Shown piece after piece: positions 8,434 to 15,828 of a DNA stretch of 46,525 nucleotides. The stretch's first letter is position 1. Every line of letters starts with the position of its first letter. A program made the position numbers and the translations under genes. Under the pieces are notes generated by a model that saw only the letters and a list, made by a program, of their open reading frames with translations, had not been told where the DNA came from and searched no databases. Source of the DNA: CAZPHI01 sp964586425 (GTDB lineage: Bacteria > Bacillota > Clostridia > Lachnospirales > Lachnospiraceae); assembly GCA_964586425.1 (NCBI GenBank), contig CAZPHI010000010.1:1-46525 (forward strand), written 5' to 3'.

Positions 8434-8976
8434 TTATAGTTTTGACGAATCTTCGCCTTCAAATGTTTTGCTATTCAATATATTCATATAATCATCATAT
8501 TCGTGCATCTGTTCCTCGTTCATATATCCTTTTAATACATCGAATGGATTGTTGGTGGATGTATTAGCTTCGGACTTTGGAGGTGGATTATTGGAATTAT
8601 TCATCATGTTAATAATATCCTGAAATTGGGAATTTTGTTCCATATTTTGATACATGTTAATTACATCTGTCATTTTAAGCCAGGATTCAATTGTTGATAT
8701 GAATTGTAACTGGCTTTCGGGACAACATTTTTTGATGGATGTGAATATTTCAGGATTTTTAAAGAGACTACCAGGATTGTTTAAACTGGCAGATGCCACA
8801 TCGGATTGTATAATGTTGTGGCTATAGTAATTGATAGTTTGTTTCATTTCAATAAATCTGATAAAAAATGAAATATTACGCTGCATGTTTGCATCCATGT
8901 AAGGAATAATGGCCTTTATTAGTTGCGTTGAATCTGCAATTGTTGCTTTATCAAATTCGGTTAATTCAATACTCAA
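8434..8976 (-). CDS. Hypothetical protein, first gene of a two-gene minus-strand unit
   Basis: Not recognised. About 180 residues, mainly helical, with a Met/Gln/Asn-rich and Pro-containing C-terminal third (NMMNNSNNPPPKSE) and an acidic end. There are no membrane segments. The start is uncertain. A GGAGG sits at 8994-8990, inside the longest possible frame that opens at TTG 9000, so the TTG at 8976 (13 nt after GGAGG) is preferred. Both starts are non-ATG. The partner gene 8134-8409 has a similar low-complexity, Asn-rich flavour, suggesting the two products work together. This is an inference only. Confidence 0.62.
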   Translation of the reverse strand: MSIELTEFDKATIADSTQLIKAIIPYMDANMQRNISFFIRFIEMKQTINYYSHNIIQSDVASASLNNPGSLFKNPEIFTSIKKCCPESQLQFISTIESWLKMTDVINMYQNMEQNSQFQDIINMMNNSNNPPPKSEANTSTNNPFDVLKGYMNEEQMHEYDDYMNILNSKTFEGEDSSKL

Positions 8977-9086
8977 TGCGTGATGATAGCCTCCATTCAA
9001 TATATCTTTATATTATATTGATGAAGTTACCAGAGTATGAGTATTAACATATTATATTATTGCAGAAGAATATATGGAGAAAGTAA

Positions 9087-9245
9087 ATGGAAAAAGATAA
9101 TTATAAAAAAGAGGATTATAATAGAGAAGAAGATAAAGTAAAAGAAAGAATACGAACACAGCTTATTGAGGATGAGACTTCTATATATGAAGTAGATTTA
9201 AACTGTATGCTTTTACATGATTATAATAATGAATTAAAGAAGTAA
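9087..9245 (+). CDS. Small charged protein of 52 residues, unknown
   Basis: A short frame beginning MEKDNYKKEDYNREEDKVKE and ending NELKK before TAA. GGAGA at 9075-9079 is 7 nt before the ATG, and a hairpin follows 20 nt after the stop. The N-terminal half is a Lys/Glu/Asp-rich helix. The middle (RTQLIEDETSIYEVDLNC) looks like a compact folded motif with one Cys. No function is recognised. Codon choice (AT-rich third positions) agrees with neighbouring genes, which supports real coding. Confidence 0.55.
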   Translation: MEKDNYKKEDYNREEDKVKERIRTQLIEDETSIYEVDLNCMLLHDYNNELKK

Positions 9246-9263
9246 AGATAATATATTAGAATG

Positions 9264-9296
9264 AAAAGCAGCTGTGTCAGACACAGCTGCTTTAGA
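9264..9296. terminator. Hairpin between the 52-residue gene and the Cys-rich gene
   Basis: A near-perfect palindrome, arms 9265-9277 and 9281-9293 (AAAGCAGCTGTGT / ACACAGCTGCTTT). On the minus strand it is followed by TTTTCATT, so it suits the Cys-rich gene. On the plus strand the T-run is only three bases. Confidence 0.6.
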
Positions 9297-9344
9297 GTAT
9301 AGACGGTAAATTCGAATTATTGTAGGAATTTACCTAGGTAGGTA

Positions 9345-9638
9345 TTAGAAACATCCATTACCACAGAATGCAAAAAGAATGATAATCCAGATTAGGCAGG
9401 AACAGCTGCTTCCACCACAGGAATCACATCCTGAATTGCCAAAGAAACCAGCACCTGATGTACCGTTACCGCATCCACAACCACCATTGCCACCGCAAAG
9501 AAGAAGAAGGATGATAATCCAGATACATGAAGAATTAGAACCACAACCACCGTTATAATTAGCGCCAATTCCTACGCCGCCGCATCCTCCATCACAACCA
9601 CAACTTCCTCCACACTGTGTTGCTGCTAAATCACTCAT
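9345..9638 (-). CDS. Cys/Gly-rich small protein with two WIIIL hydrophobic cores (high-cysteine HCB type)
   Basis: 97 residues with 15 cysteines and about a third glycine. Two copies of a hydrophobic block follow a Ser/Cys run: SSCIWIIILLLLCG (~36-49) and CSCLIWIIILFAFCG (~79-93). They are separated by Gly/Cys-rich spacers, an internal duplication also visible in the DNA around 9371 and 9510 (GATGATAATCCAGAT). Similar proteins are annotated in Clostridia as 'chorion class high-cysteine HCB protein 13'. The function is unknown; a structural role in a surface or spore layer is possible. GGAGG precedes the ATG at 9638. It is monocistronic. Confidence 0.72.
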   Translation of the reverse strand: MSDLAATQCGGSCGCDGGCGGVGIGANYNGGCGSNSSCIWIIILLLLCGGNGGCGCGNGTSGAGFFGNSGCDSCGGSSCSCLIWIIILFAFCGNGCF

Positions 9639-9738
9639 TTTTGAGCCTCCAAAAGATATTTACAGTCTAATATATGGCTGAAGCCAATAGATGGTTACAA
9701 AAAATATTTAAATTAATACAACAAATTTTAAAAACTGG

Positions 9739-9767
9739 TTGCATAAAAAAATCCGATGTTATATTAT
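9739..9767 (+). promoter_or_regulatory. Promoter of the envelope glycan operon
   Basis: TTGCAT at 9739-9744, 17-nt spacer, TATTAT at 9762-9767. It sets the transcript start near 9774 and so excludes start codons upstream of it for the GT2 gene. Confidence 0.65.
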
Positions 9768-9831
9768 GAGATATGTATTGTCTTGTGTCGTATATGTATG
9801 CAGGATAAAGAAGCAGAAAGGCAGAATTACT

Positions 9832-10911
9832 ATGGATAAAGAATTTGTTAGTAATCAGTTAAAGGTTTCAATTATTATTCCCTCTCTGAATCCAGATGAA
9901 AAACTTAATCAAGTTGTTGATTCATTGATTGATGCTGGTTTTGAAGATATTATTTTAGTGAATGACGGAAGTGACAGCAATCATATGTTACCTTTTAAAA
10001 AGGCATGTGAATATCCACAATGTACACTCCTTACTCATGAAGTTAATATGGGAAAGGGAAGGGCATTAAAGGACGCGTTCAATTATTGTAATGATAATAG
10101 AAAAGATATAGCGGGTGTAATTACGGTTGATGGTGATAATCAGCATAAAGCACCAGATATATTAAAATGTGCAAAAGAGATGCTTGAGCATCCCCACACT
10201 GTAGTTTTGGGAGTTAGAGATTTTTCACAGGACAATGTACCACCCAAAAGCAAGTTTGGTAACAATATGACAAGTTTTGTATTCAAGTTTGCATGTGGAT
10301 TAAATATAAGTGATACACAGACTGGGTTAAGAGCAATTCCGTATGAGCTGTTAAAAACATTTGCCGAGGTAAAAGGTGAAAGATTTGAATATGAAACTAA
10401 TATGCTTTTGGAGTTTAAGCAGAGTAATATTGCTTTCAGAGAAGTTAAGATTGAAACAGTATATATAGAAGAGAATGCTTCTACACACTTTAATCCAATT
10501 AAGGATTCATTGAAGATATATGGAGTTATATTCAAGTTTTTATTTAGCTCAATTGCATCATCAGTTATTGATTTGGTAATGTTTACAATTATTACGGCAA
10601 TACTTGTTACAAGTACTGATAAGTCAGTAACTACGCTATGTGCAACGGTGGGCGCAAGAATAATTTCATCGTTGTTTAATTTTACGTTTAACAGAAAGGC
10701 TGTATTTAAGAATAAAGGTTCTGTTAAAAAATCTTTCATTAAGTATTATATATTATGTGTAATTCAGATGCTGGTTTCTTATGGCCTTGTCTATGCGGTG
10801 TCATCATTATTGAGTCTTGGAGTTGGCTTAACGACATGTGCAAAAGCAATAATTGATACAATACTTTTTGTAATAAGTTTTCAAATCCAGCGTAATTGGG
10901 TTTTTAAATAA
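9832..10911 (+). CDS. GT2 glycosyltransferase fused to a GtrA-like membrane domain
   Basis: Likely transfers a sugar to a polyprenyl phosphate or similar lipid on the inner face of the membrane. Residues ~10-210 form a GT-A fold: VSIIIPSLN, the ILVNDGSDS nucleotide site, the metal-binding VDGDNQH, and SDTQTGLRAIP typical of DPM1/ArnC-like enzymes. Residues ~235-359 carry four hydrophobic helices with the GtrA pattern (FKFLFSSIASSVIDLVMF, RIISSLFNFTFNRKAVF, NWVFK end). I placed the start at ATG 9832 after GAAAGG, because the longer frame from 9739 coincides with the promoter. The product is 359 residues. Next in the operon is a phosphodiester glycosidase, 79 nt on. Confidence 0.88.
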   Translation: MDKEFVSNQLKVSIIIPSLNPDEKLNQVVDSLIDAGFEDIILVNDGSDSNHMLPFKKACEYPQCTLLTHEVNMGKGRALKDAFNYCNDNRKDIAGVITVDGDNQHKAPDILKCAKEMLEHPHTVVLGVRDFSQDNVPPKSKFGNNMTSFVFKFACGLNISDTQTGLRAIPYELLKTFAEVKGERFEYETNMLLEFKQSNIAFREVKIETVYIEENASTHFNPIKDSLKIYGVIFKFLFSSIASSVIDLVMFTIITAILVTSTDKSVTTLCATVGARIISSLFNFTFNRKAVFKNKGSVKKSFIKYYILCVIQMLVSYGLVYAVSSLLSLGVGLTTCAKAIIDTILFVISFQIQRNWVFK

Positions 10912-10990
10912 AAAAGCATTAATATTAATACAATAAATATACAGAGATACATAAATGATGTGTTAGGTATTCTGTAGAAATGAGGAAAAC

Positions 10991-12163
10991 GTGGATAAAA
11001 GAGATACAAACAATGTAAGTTTAAATGTTTACGATGATTTAGAGGATATTGAAATCGCAGATGAAAAAACTTTAGATAACAAAAAAGGTACAGATATAAA
11101 GAAAAAACCAACATCGATAAAAAATAGTGAAAAAAAGAATAATAAAAAGAAATCAAAGGTTTTAAGATATGTAGGAAGAACCTTTGCAGTTATAGGGCTT
11201 ACACTTGTTATGCTTGTAGTATTTCTCTATTCAGTGATGTTTATGTTGGTTCATGGTCCATCAAATACAGCAGCAGAGAAATTCGTAATGTCTGTTAGAG
11301 AAACAAGTGCTATTGGATTCCTTGCAAATTGGTTTTATTCGGATCAAGAAATTAAGGATATAACAGATAGAAATTCTATCAAAGATACTACGGATGTTAC
11401 AGATACATCACTTGTAGAAATCCCATCAAGCAGTACAGATGGAGGTACTGTAGTAGATAATAGTGAACCAATTGAAGTGTATGATTTAAAAGGTTCTACT
11501 TATACAGGTAAGGTAATGATCATTAAAGACCCTAAAAGGGTATTAGTTGGAACTGTTCCAACATTTGGCAATACTAATGGTCTTGTTGTTTCTAAAATTG
11601 CAGAAAGATACGGTGCAGTTGCTGGAATTAATGGTGGAGAATTTGTTGATGGAACGGATACATATACAGCACAGCCAGTTGGTTTAGTTATGAAGGATGG
11701 AAAACTGCTGAATGGTAATGAGGGTACAACATATCATGTTACGGGTATTACATTCGATAATGTACTAGTTGTTGGTAATATGAATTATGCGAAAGCAAAA
11801 GAACTTAATATACGAGATTGCGTAAGTATTGCTAATCGTATAGGACCATTCCTAATCGTTAATGGTGAAGCACAGGATGTTGATGGTACAGCTGGTGGAT
11901 ATAATCCAAGAACTGCAATTGGACAAAGAGCTGATGGTGCGTTTATATTTGTAGTATGCGATGGACGTCAGGTTAATACGGTTGGTGCATCGTTCTCGGA
12001 TTTGATTGAGATAATGAGTGAATATGGAGCAGTTAATGCATCTACAATGGATGGTGGTACATCTACACAGATGTATTATAATGGAGAAGTAATTAATGTA
12101 CCTTATTCTCCTACAGGACCAAGATCGTGTCCAACAGCATTTTTGGTAGGAGGTATTAGCTAA
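10991..12163 (+). CDS. Membrane-anchored phosphodiester glycosidase family protein (NAGPA domain)
   Basis: 390 residues from a GTG start after GAGGA. A very basic cytosolic N-terminus (KKKPTSIKNSEKKNNKKK) precedes one membrane segment (~64-88), then a Ser/Thr/Asp-rich linker. The extracellular C-terminal domain (~165-390) has the NAGPA/DUF2233 hallmarks: AVAGINGGEF, NPRTAIGQRADG, STMDGGTSTQMYYNGE and GPRSCPTAFLVGG. The family cleaves GlcNAc-1-phosphodiester bonds in known members, and bacterial members are thought to act on cell-surface glycopolymers; the substrate here is unknown. Only 1 nt separates its stop from the next start, implying coupling. Confidence 0.88.
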   Translation: MDKRDTNNVSLNVYDDLEDIEIADEKTLDNKKGTDIKKKPTSIKNSEKKNNKKKSKVLRYVGRTFAVIGLTLVMLVVFLYSVMFMLVHGPSNTAAEKFVMSVRETSAIGFLANWFYSDQEIKDITDRNSIKDTTDVTDTSLVEIPSSSTDGGTVVDNSEPIEVYDLKGSTYTGKVMIIKDPKRVLVGTVPTFGNTNGLVVSKIAERYGAVAGINGGEFVDGTDTYTAQPVGLVMKDGKLLNGNEGTTYHVTGITFDNVLVVGNMNYAKAKELNIRDCVSIANRIGPFLIVNGEAQDVDGTAGGYNPRTAIGQRADGAFIFVVCDGRQVNTVGASFSDLIEIMSEYGAVNASTMDGGTSTQMYYNGEVINVPYSPTGPRSCPTAFLVGGIS

Positions 12164-12164
12164 G

Positions 12165-13280
12165 ATGAGTGAACAGAATAAAAAAACATCAGTTAGCAGA
12201 AAGCGACCAGCAAAAAGAAAGAAAACTATAGCAATGTTTTGGAAAGTTTTTATTGGTTACGGTGTAGCTTTAGCAGCGGTTGCAGTTATATTATTAGTAG
12301 TTTTACATGGTTTACTTAAGGATTTTGAGGAAAGTCAGCCTAAATCAAAGATGGATGAGATTGTGAAACAGTTTACTGTTGAGAATATAGACTCACTTGT
12401 TAAATCATCTGGTTCACAGATTAGCGAATTTGAGTCAAGTGAGGTAATATCACAGTATTTTAAAGATAAAATTGGCAGTAACAGTATTACTTATAAGAAG
12501 AAATATGGTGAATATACAAGTTCTGCACCAGTATACGTTGTGTATGCAGGAGATACTGCACTTGCAAAAGTGAGTCTTGCAACTAATGGAACTAATTCAC
12601 ATAATTTTACAGTATGGAAACAGGATAAGATATCATTTGATGGATATGTTAGTGCTAACAATGAAGTTGTAATTACAGCACCTTCAAAAGCAGAGATTAT
12701 GATTAATGGTAAGCCTGTTGGTGATTCATATAAAACAGGAAAAGAAAAGGCAATATCAGCATGTAAGAATGTAAAAGATTTTACGGAGGTACCAGCAACT
12801 GTTGAGTATAAGGTGACAGGAATGCTTTCTACTCCAACTATTACTGCAAAGCTTAATAATCAGGATCTTGTAGTTACTAATGAAGATGGAAAGTGTACGG
12901 TAGCGTATCCTACTGATGATAGTCTTCTTGCTGAACAGAAAGAATTAATCACAAAAATTGGACGTGAATATGGTAAATTTATTATTAACCGTGGCAGCGT
13001 TACTAATCTTCAAAGTTATATGGTAGGCAATGCTAAAGAGGTTGTAGGTAATATTGAAGCTATATGGGCATTCCTTTATGGAAAGACATATACATATGAA
13101 TTCAAGAATGAATCTGTTACAAATTTGATAAAATACTCTGATGATTGCTTTTCATGTGATGTATATTTTGATTTATTTGTTGAATGGAATAATGGAAATA
13201 AAACATATAGTACAAATATGACTTATGCATTTGTAAAAATAGATGGCAAGTGGATGCTTGCTGATTTCTCAATAAAATAA
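12165..13280 (+). CDS. Single-pass membrane protein with extracellular NTF2-like/TcaA-like domains
   Basis: 371 residues. A basic cytosolic tail (RKRPAKRKK) is followed by one membrane helix at ~26-50, then an extracellular part. Residues ~180-215 (ITAPSKAEIMINGKPVGD) look like the small beta domain of TcaA/PEGA-type proteins. The last ~120 residues, ending FVKIDGKWMLADFSIK, have the pattern of an NTF2-like fold. I do not recognise a named family with certainty. It lies between the phosphodiester glycosidase (1-nt gap) and a flippase (14-nt gap), so a role in envelope polymer assembly or sensing is inferred. Confidence 0.72.
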   Translation: MSEQNKKTSVSRKRPAKRKKTIAMFWKVFIGYGVALAAVAVILLVVLHGLLKDFEESQPKSKMDEIVKQFTVENIDSLVKSSGSQISEFESSEVISQYFKDKIGSNSITYKKKYGEYTSSAPVYVVYAGDTALAKVSLATNGTNSHNFTVWKQDKISFDGYVSANNEVVITAPSKAEIMINGKPVGDSYKTGKEKAISACKNVKDFTEVPATVEYKVTGMLSTPTITAKLNNQDLVVTNEDGKCTVAYPTDDSLLAEQKELITKIGREYGKFIINRGSVTNLQSYMVGNAKEVVGNIEAIWAFLYGKTYTYEFKNESVTNLIKYSDDCFSCDVYFDLFVEWNNGNKTYSTNMTYAFVKIDGKWMLADFSIK

Positions 13281-13294
13281 GTTGAGGTTAAGAA

Positions 13295-14869
13295 ATGAAT
13301 ACTGAAAAATCAAAAGAAAAAAATTTCATATTACATGGCAGTATTCTTGCGATGGCGGGTATTCTGGTTAGAATAATAGGAATGCTATATAGGATTCCAA
13401 TGGTTAATATTATTGGTAGTGAAGGCAACGGTTTATATAGCGTTGCCTTCAATGTCTATAATATTATGCTTGTTTTGTCGTCATATGGTTTACCAATGGC
13501 AGTGTCAAAACTTATTTCAGGCAGATTCGCTTTAAAACAGTATGCTAATGCAGATAGAGTATTCAAGGCATCGTTAATTGTTTCAATAATTAGTGGTGGG
13601 GTTGTATCACTGCTTATATTTTTTGGAGCGGATTTTCTGGAAGCAACGTTATATTCTGGATATTCAGGAATTGCCATTCCACTTAAAATCCTTGCACCAA
13701 CGCTATTTATTGTAGCTGTTTTAGGTGTCTTTAGAGGCTTTTGTCAAGGTCAGGGAACAATGATCCCAACAGCTATCTCACAGTTACTTGAGCAGGTGGT
13801 TAATGCAGCAGTAAGTATAGGAGCAGGATGTATTCTTGTAAAGATATATAAGGATTCGGTACATGTAGCTGGTTATGGAGCAGCAGGTGGAACAATGGGT
13901 ACTGCAATGGGAGCTCTTTTTGCATTACTCTTTATGGTGTTCGTATATTTTCTGTATAAACCAACATTTACCAGAAAAGTATATAGAGATAGAAGTGGTG
14001 AGTTAGAAGAATATTCACAGATATTTAAGATAATTATTTTGACAATGATTCCAATTGTTCTAGGACAGACGTTCTATCAGATAAGTGCAATGATAGATGA
14101 TGTAATGTTCGGTAAAATAATGGTTGCAAAAGGCGTAACTGATTCAGTAATAAAGGTATCAAGCGGAAATTATAATTCAAGCTATATGATACTTATCAGT
14201 TTACCAATGGGTGTTGCTTCTGCAATGTCCTCTTCAATGCTTCCTAGTGTTGTTAATTCTTATTCAACGGGTAATAGAAGTGAGATTAGGAAAAAGATTA
14301 GAGCGACATTAAAGGCAAATGCTTTCATAGCCGTACCTTCTTTTATAGGACTTACTGTTCTTGGAACTGCAATTATACAGCTTATTTTCCCAAAGTATGA
14401 TGCAATTCAGGGGGGTAATATGTTGAAGATGGGAGCTATTTCAGTTGTTTTTTATACATTATCAACTGTTACAAGTTCAGCTTTACAGGGAATTGATAAG
14501 ATGAGTATACCTGTTAAGCATTCAGCTATATCACTTGCAATTCATGTTATTCTTGTATATATTCTTTTGGAAACTACAGATTTGGGAATATATGCTTTAG
14601 TTATTGGAAACTGCACATTCCCAATACTGATATTTATATTAAATCTAATGTCATTAAGAAAATATATTGGATATAAACAGGAAGTAAAGAAAACCTTTGG
14701 GATCCCATTATTATGCAGCATATTGATGGGAATATGTACAGGCATTACGTATAAAATACTTCATATAATATGTCATTCAAATATTATTTCACTGATGTTT
14801 GCAATGATTGTTGCTGTAATAGTTTATATTGGATCAATATTCGTATTAAAGAATAAAAAAATATATTAA
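13295..14869 (+). CDS. Polysaccharide/lipid-linked oligosaccharide flippase (SpoVB/MurJ-like, MOP superfamily)
   Basis: A 524-residue polytopic protein with about 14 hydrophobic segments. The MOP family start is seen in HGSILAMAGILVRIIGMLYRIP, followed by YSVAFNVYNIMLVLSSYGLPMAVSKL and FRGFCQGQGTMIPTAISQLLEQ, which are shared by SpoVB-type proteins and related MurJ analogues. Such proteins move undecaprenyl-linked saccharides or peptidoglycan precursors across the membrane. Being last in an operon with a glycosyltransferase and a glycan phosphodiesterase supports export of a surface glycan, but a spore-cortex or lipid II role is possible. A MurJ/SpoVB distinction cannot be made by motif alone. 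Confidence 0.88.
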   Translation: MNTEKSKEKNFILHGSILAMAGILVRIIGMLYRIPMVNIIGSEGNGLYSVAFNVYNIMLVLSSYGLPMAVSKLISGRFALKQYANADRVFKASLIVSIISGGVVSLLIFFGADFLEATLYSGYSGIAIPLKILAPTLFIVAVLGVFRGFCQGQGTMIPTAISQLLEQVVNAAVSIGAGCILVKIYKDSVHVAGYGAAGGTMGTAMGALFALLFMVFVYFLYKPTFTRKVYRDRSGELEEYSQIFKIIILTMIPIVLGQTFYQISAMIDDVMFGKIMVAKGVTDSVIKVSSGNYNSSYMILISLPMGVASAMSSSMLPSVVNSYSTGNRSEIRKKIRATLKANAFIAVPSFIGLTVLGTAIIQLIFPKYDAIQGGNMLKMGAISVVFYTLSTVTSSALQGIDKMSIPVKHSAISLAIHVILVYILLETTDLGIYALVIGNCTFPILIFILNLMSLRKYIGYKQEVKKTFGIPLLCSILMGICTGITYKILHIICHSNIISLMFAMIVAVIVYIGSIFVLKNKKIY

Positions 14870-14885
14870 AAAGTATAAAAATGTA

Positions 14886-14914
14886 TTTACAAATCTTAAT
14901 GTATGGTATATAAT
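14886..14914 (+). promoter_or_regulatory. Sigma-A promoter of the Tad-like operon
   Basis: TTTACA at 14886-14891, a 17-nt spacer and a perfect TATAAT at 14909-14914. The 5' leader of about 90 nt contains a hairpin, arms 14941-14947 (ATACGTC) and 14957-14963 (GACGTAT), followed by a weak T-rich stretch. It may be a leader element or a weak terminator of the upstream operon. Confidence 0.75.
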
Positions 14915-15012
14915 AAAAATACCTTAAAACACACATCTTAATACGTCCGAAAGCACGACGTATATCTTTTATATAGCATTTATAATATTGCCTGAGAAAG
15001 AAGGTAAGAATT

Positions 15013-15828
15013 ATGAATGTGGTGTTCTGGAGCCCGGTTCATGGTCATGGAGCAGTATCTACTAATATGGCATGTATGTCAATTATTTCATCATTGGCAT
15101 ACTGCCTGAAAGTAGTATCTTTTCAAAGTGGATATGCAGATAATAATCTGGATATGTCTCTAATTGGAGAGAATAGCAATGATAACAATGAACTTCTGGG
15201 TGAAGAATTTCCTTTTTATTGTGGAAGAAGTATTGATAGTCTCTTATGGGATGGAATTAATAATAATGTTAATGATAATGTAGCTGATTATGCAGTAGAG
15301 ATTATTAATGGGCTTAATTATTATTTACCATCGACTGAAAAAAATAATGAAGAATTATACAATCAAAGGTTTATTAATAATATTGACAATGTAATCGCTA
15401 GTTGTCAGCGATGCTTTGATGTTACTTTTATTGATAATCAGAGTGATAATACATATATTCAGGAAAAGTTATGTAATAGTGCAGATATTATTGTTGTGAA
15501 TATGTATCAGAATCCGCTGATGATTGCCAATACTATAGAAAAATGTAGCCTGCTTAATAAGAAGGTGTTCTATATGATAGGCCGATATAATGATAATTCT
15601 GATTTGAATATTAGAAGTATAATTAAAAAATATAATATAAGCCGTGATGATATCGGAGTAATACCATATAACAAACACCTCATGGATGCAATTAATTCAG
15701 GAAAAACAAAGGATTTTATTAAGAATAATATAAGCTGTATGCGTAGGAACTCTAATTATGAATTAATAAGTCAGATGAAGATAAGTGCTAATAGGCTATT
15801 AAGGAAAGCCGGTGTGATTGATGGCTAA
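15013..15828 (+). CDS. TadZ/CpaE-like MinD-family protein with degenerate P-loop
   Basis: 271 residues. In Tad pili, TadZ is a MinD/ParA-like localisation protein that places the secretion machine. The N-terminus (MNVVFWSPVHGHGAVSTNMA) occupies the position of the deviant Walker A loop, but the two lysines normally essential for ATP hydrolysis are missing (GHGAVS at ~11-16). The later VTFIDNQSD and IIVVNMYQNPLMIANTIEK correspond to the switch and core strands of the fold. It is unlikely to hydrolyse ATP. Many Asn/Asp residues fill the linker. AAGAAGG lies 8 nt before the ATG. Its 3' end overlaps the ATPase gene by 8 nt, tying the two together. Confidence 0.72.
   Translation: MNVVFWSPVHGHGAVSTNMACMSIISSLAYCLKVVSFQSGYADNNLDMSLIGENSNDNNELLGEEFPFYCGRSIDSLLWDGINNNVNDNVADYAVEIINGLNYYLPSTEKNNEELYNQRFINNIDNVIASCQRCFDVTFIDNQSDNTYIQEKLCNSADIIVVNMYQNPLMIANTIEKCSLLNKKVFYMIGRYNDNSDLNIRSIIKKYNISRDDIGVIPYNKHLMDAINSGKTKDFIKNNISCMRRNSNYELISQMKISANRLLRKAGVIDG

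Noticed and set aside
9345..9638. Metallothionein-like metal binder
   Set aside because: Cys residues alternate with long hydrophobic blocks and Gly runs rather than CxC/CxxC metal clusters throughout.
9739..9831. Longer N-terminus of the GT2-GtrA gene
   Set aside because: It coincides with the -35/-10 boxes at 9739-9767, and the ribosome site lies before ATG 9832.
14930..15012. Riboswitch in the leader of the Tad-like operon (cyclic-di-GMP suspected)
   Set aside because: Only a short 7-bp hairpin is visible; the conserved core of known cyclic-di-GMP riboswitches was not found.
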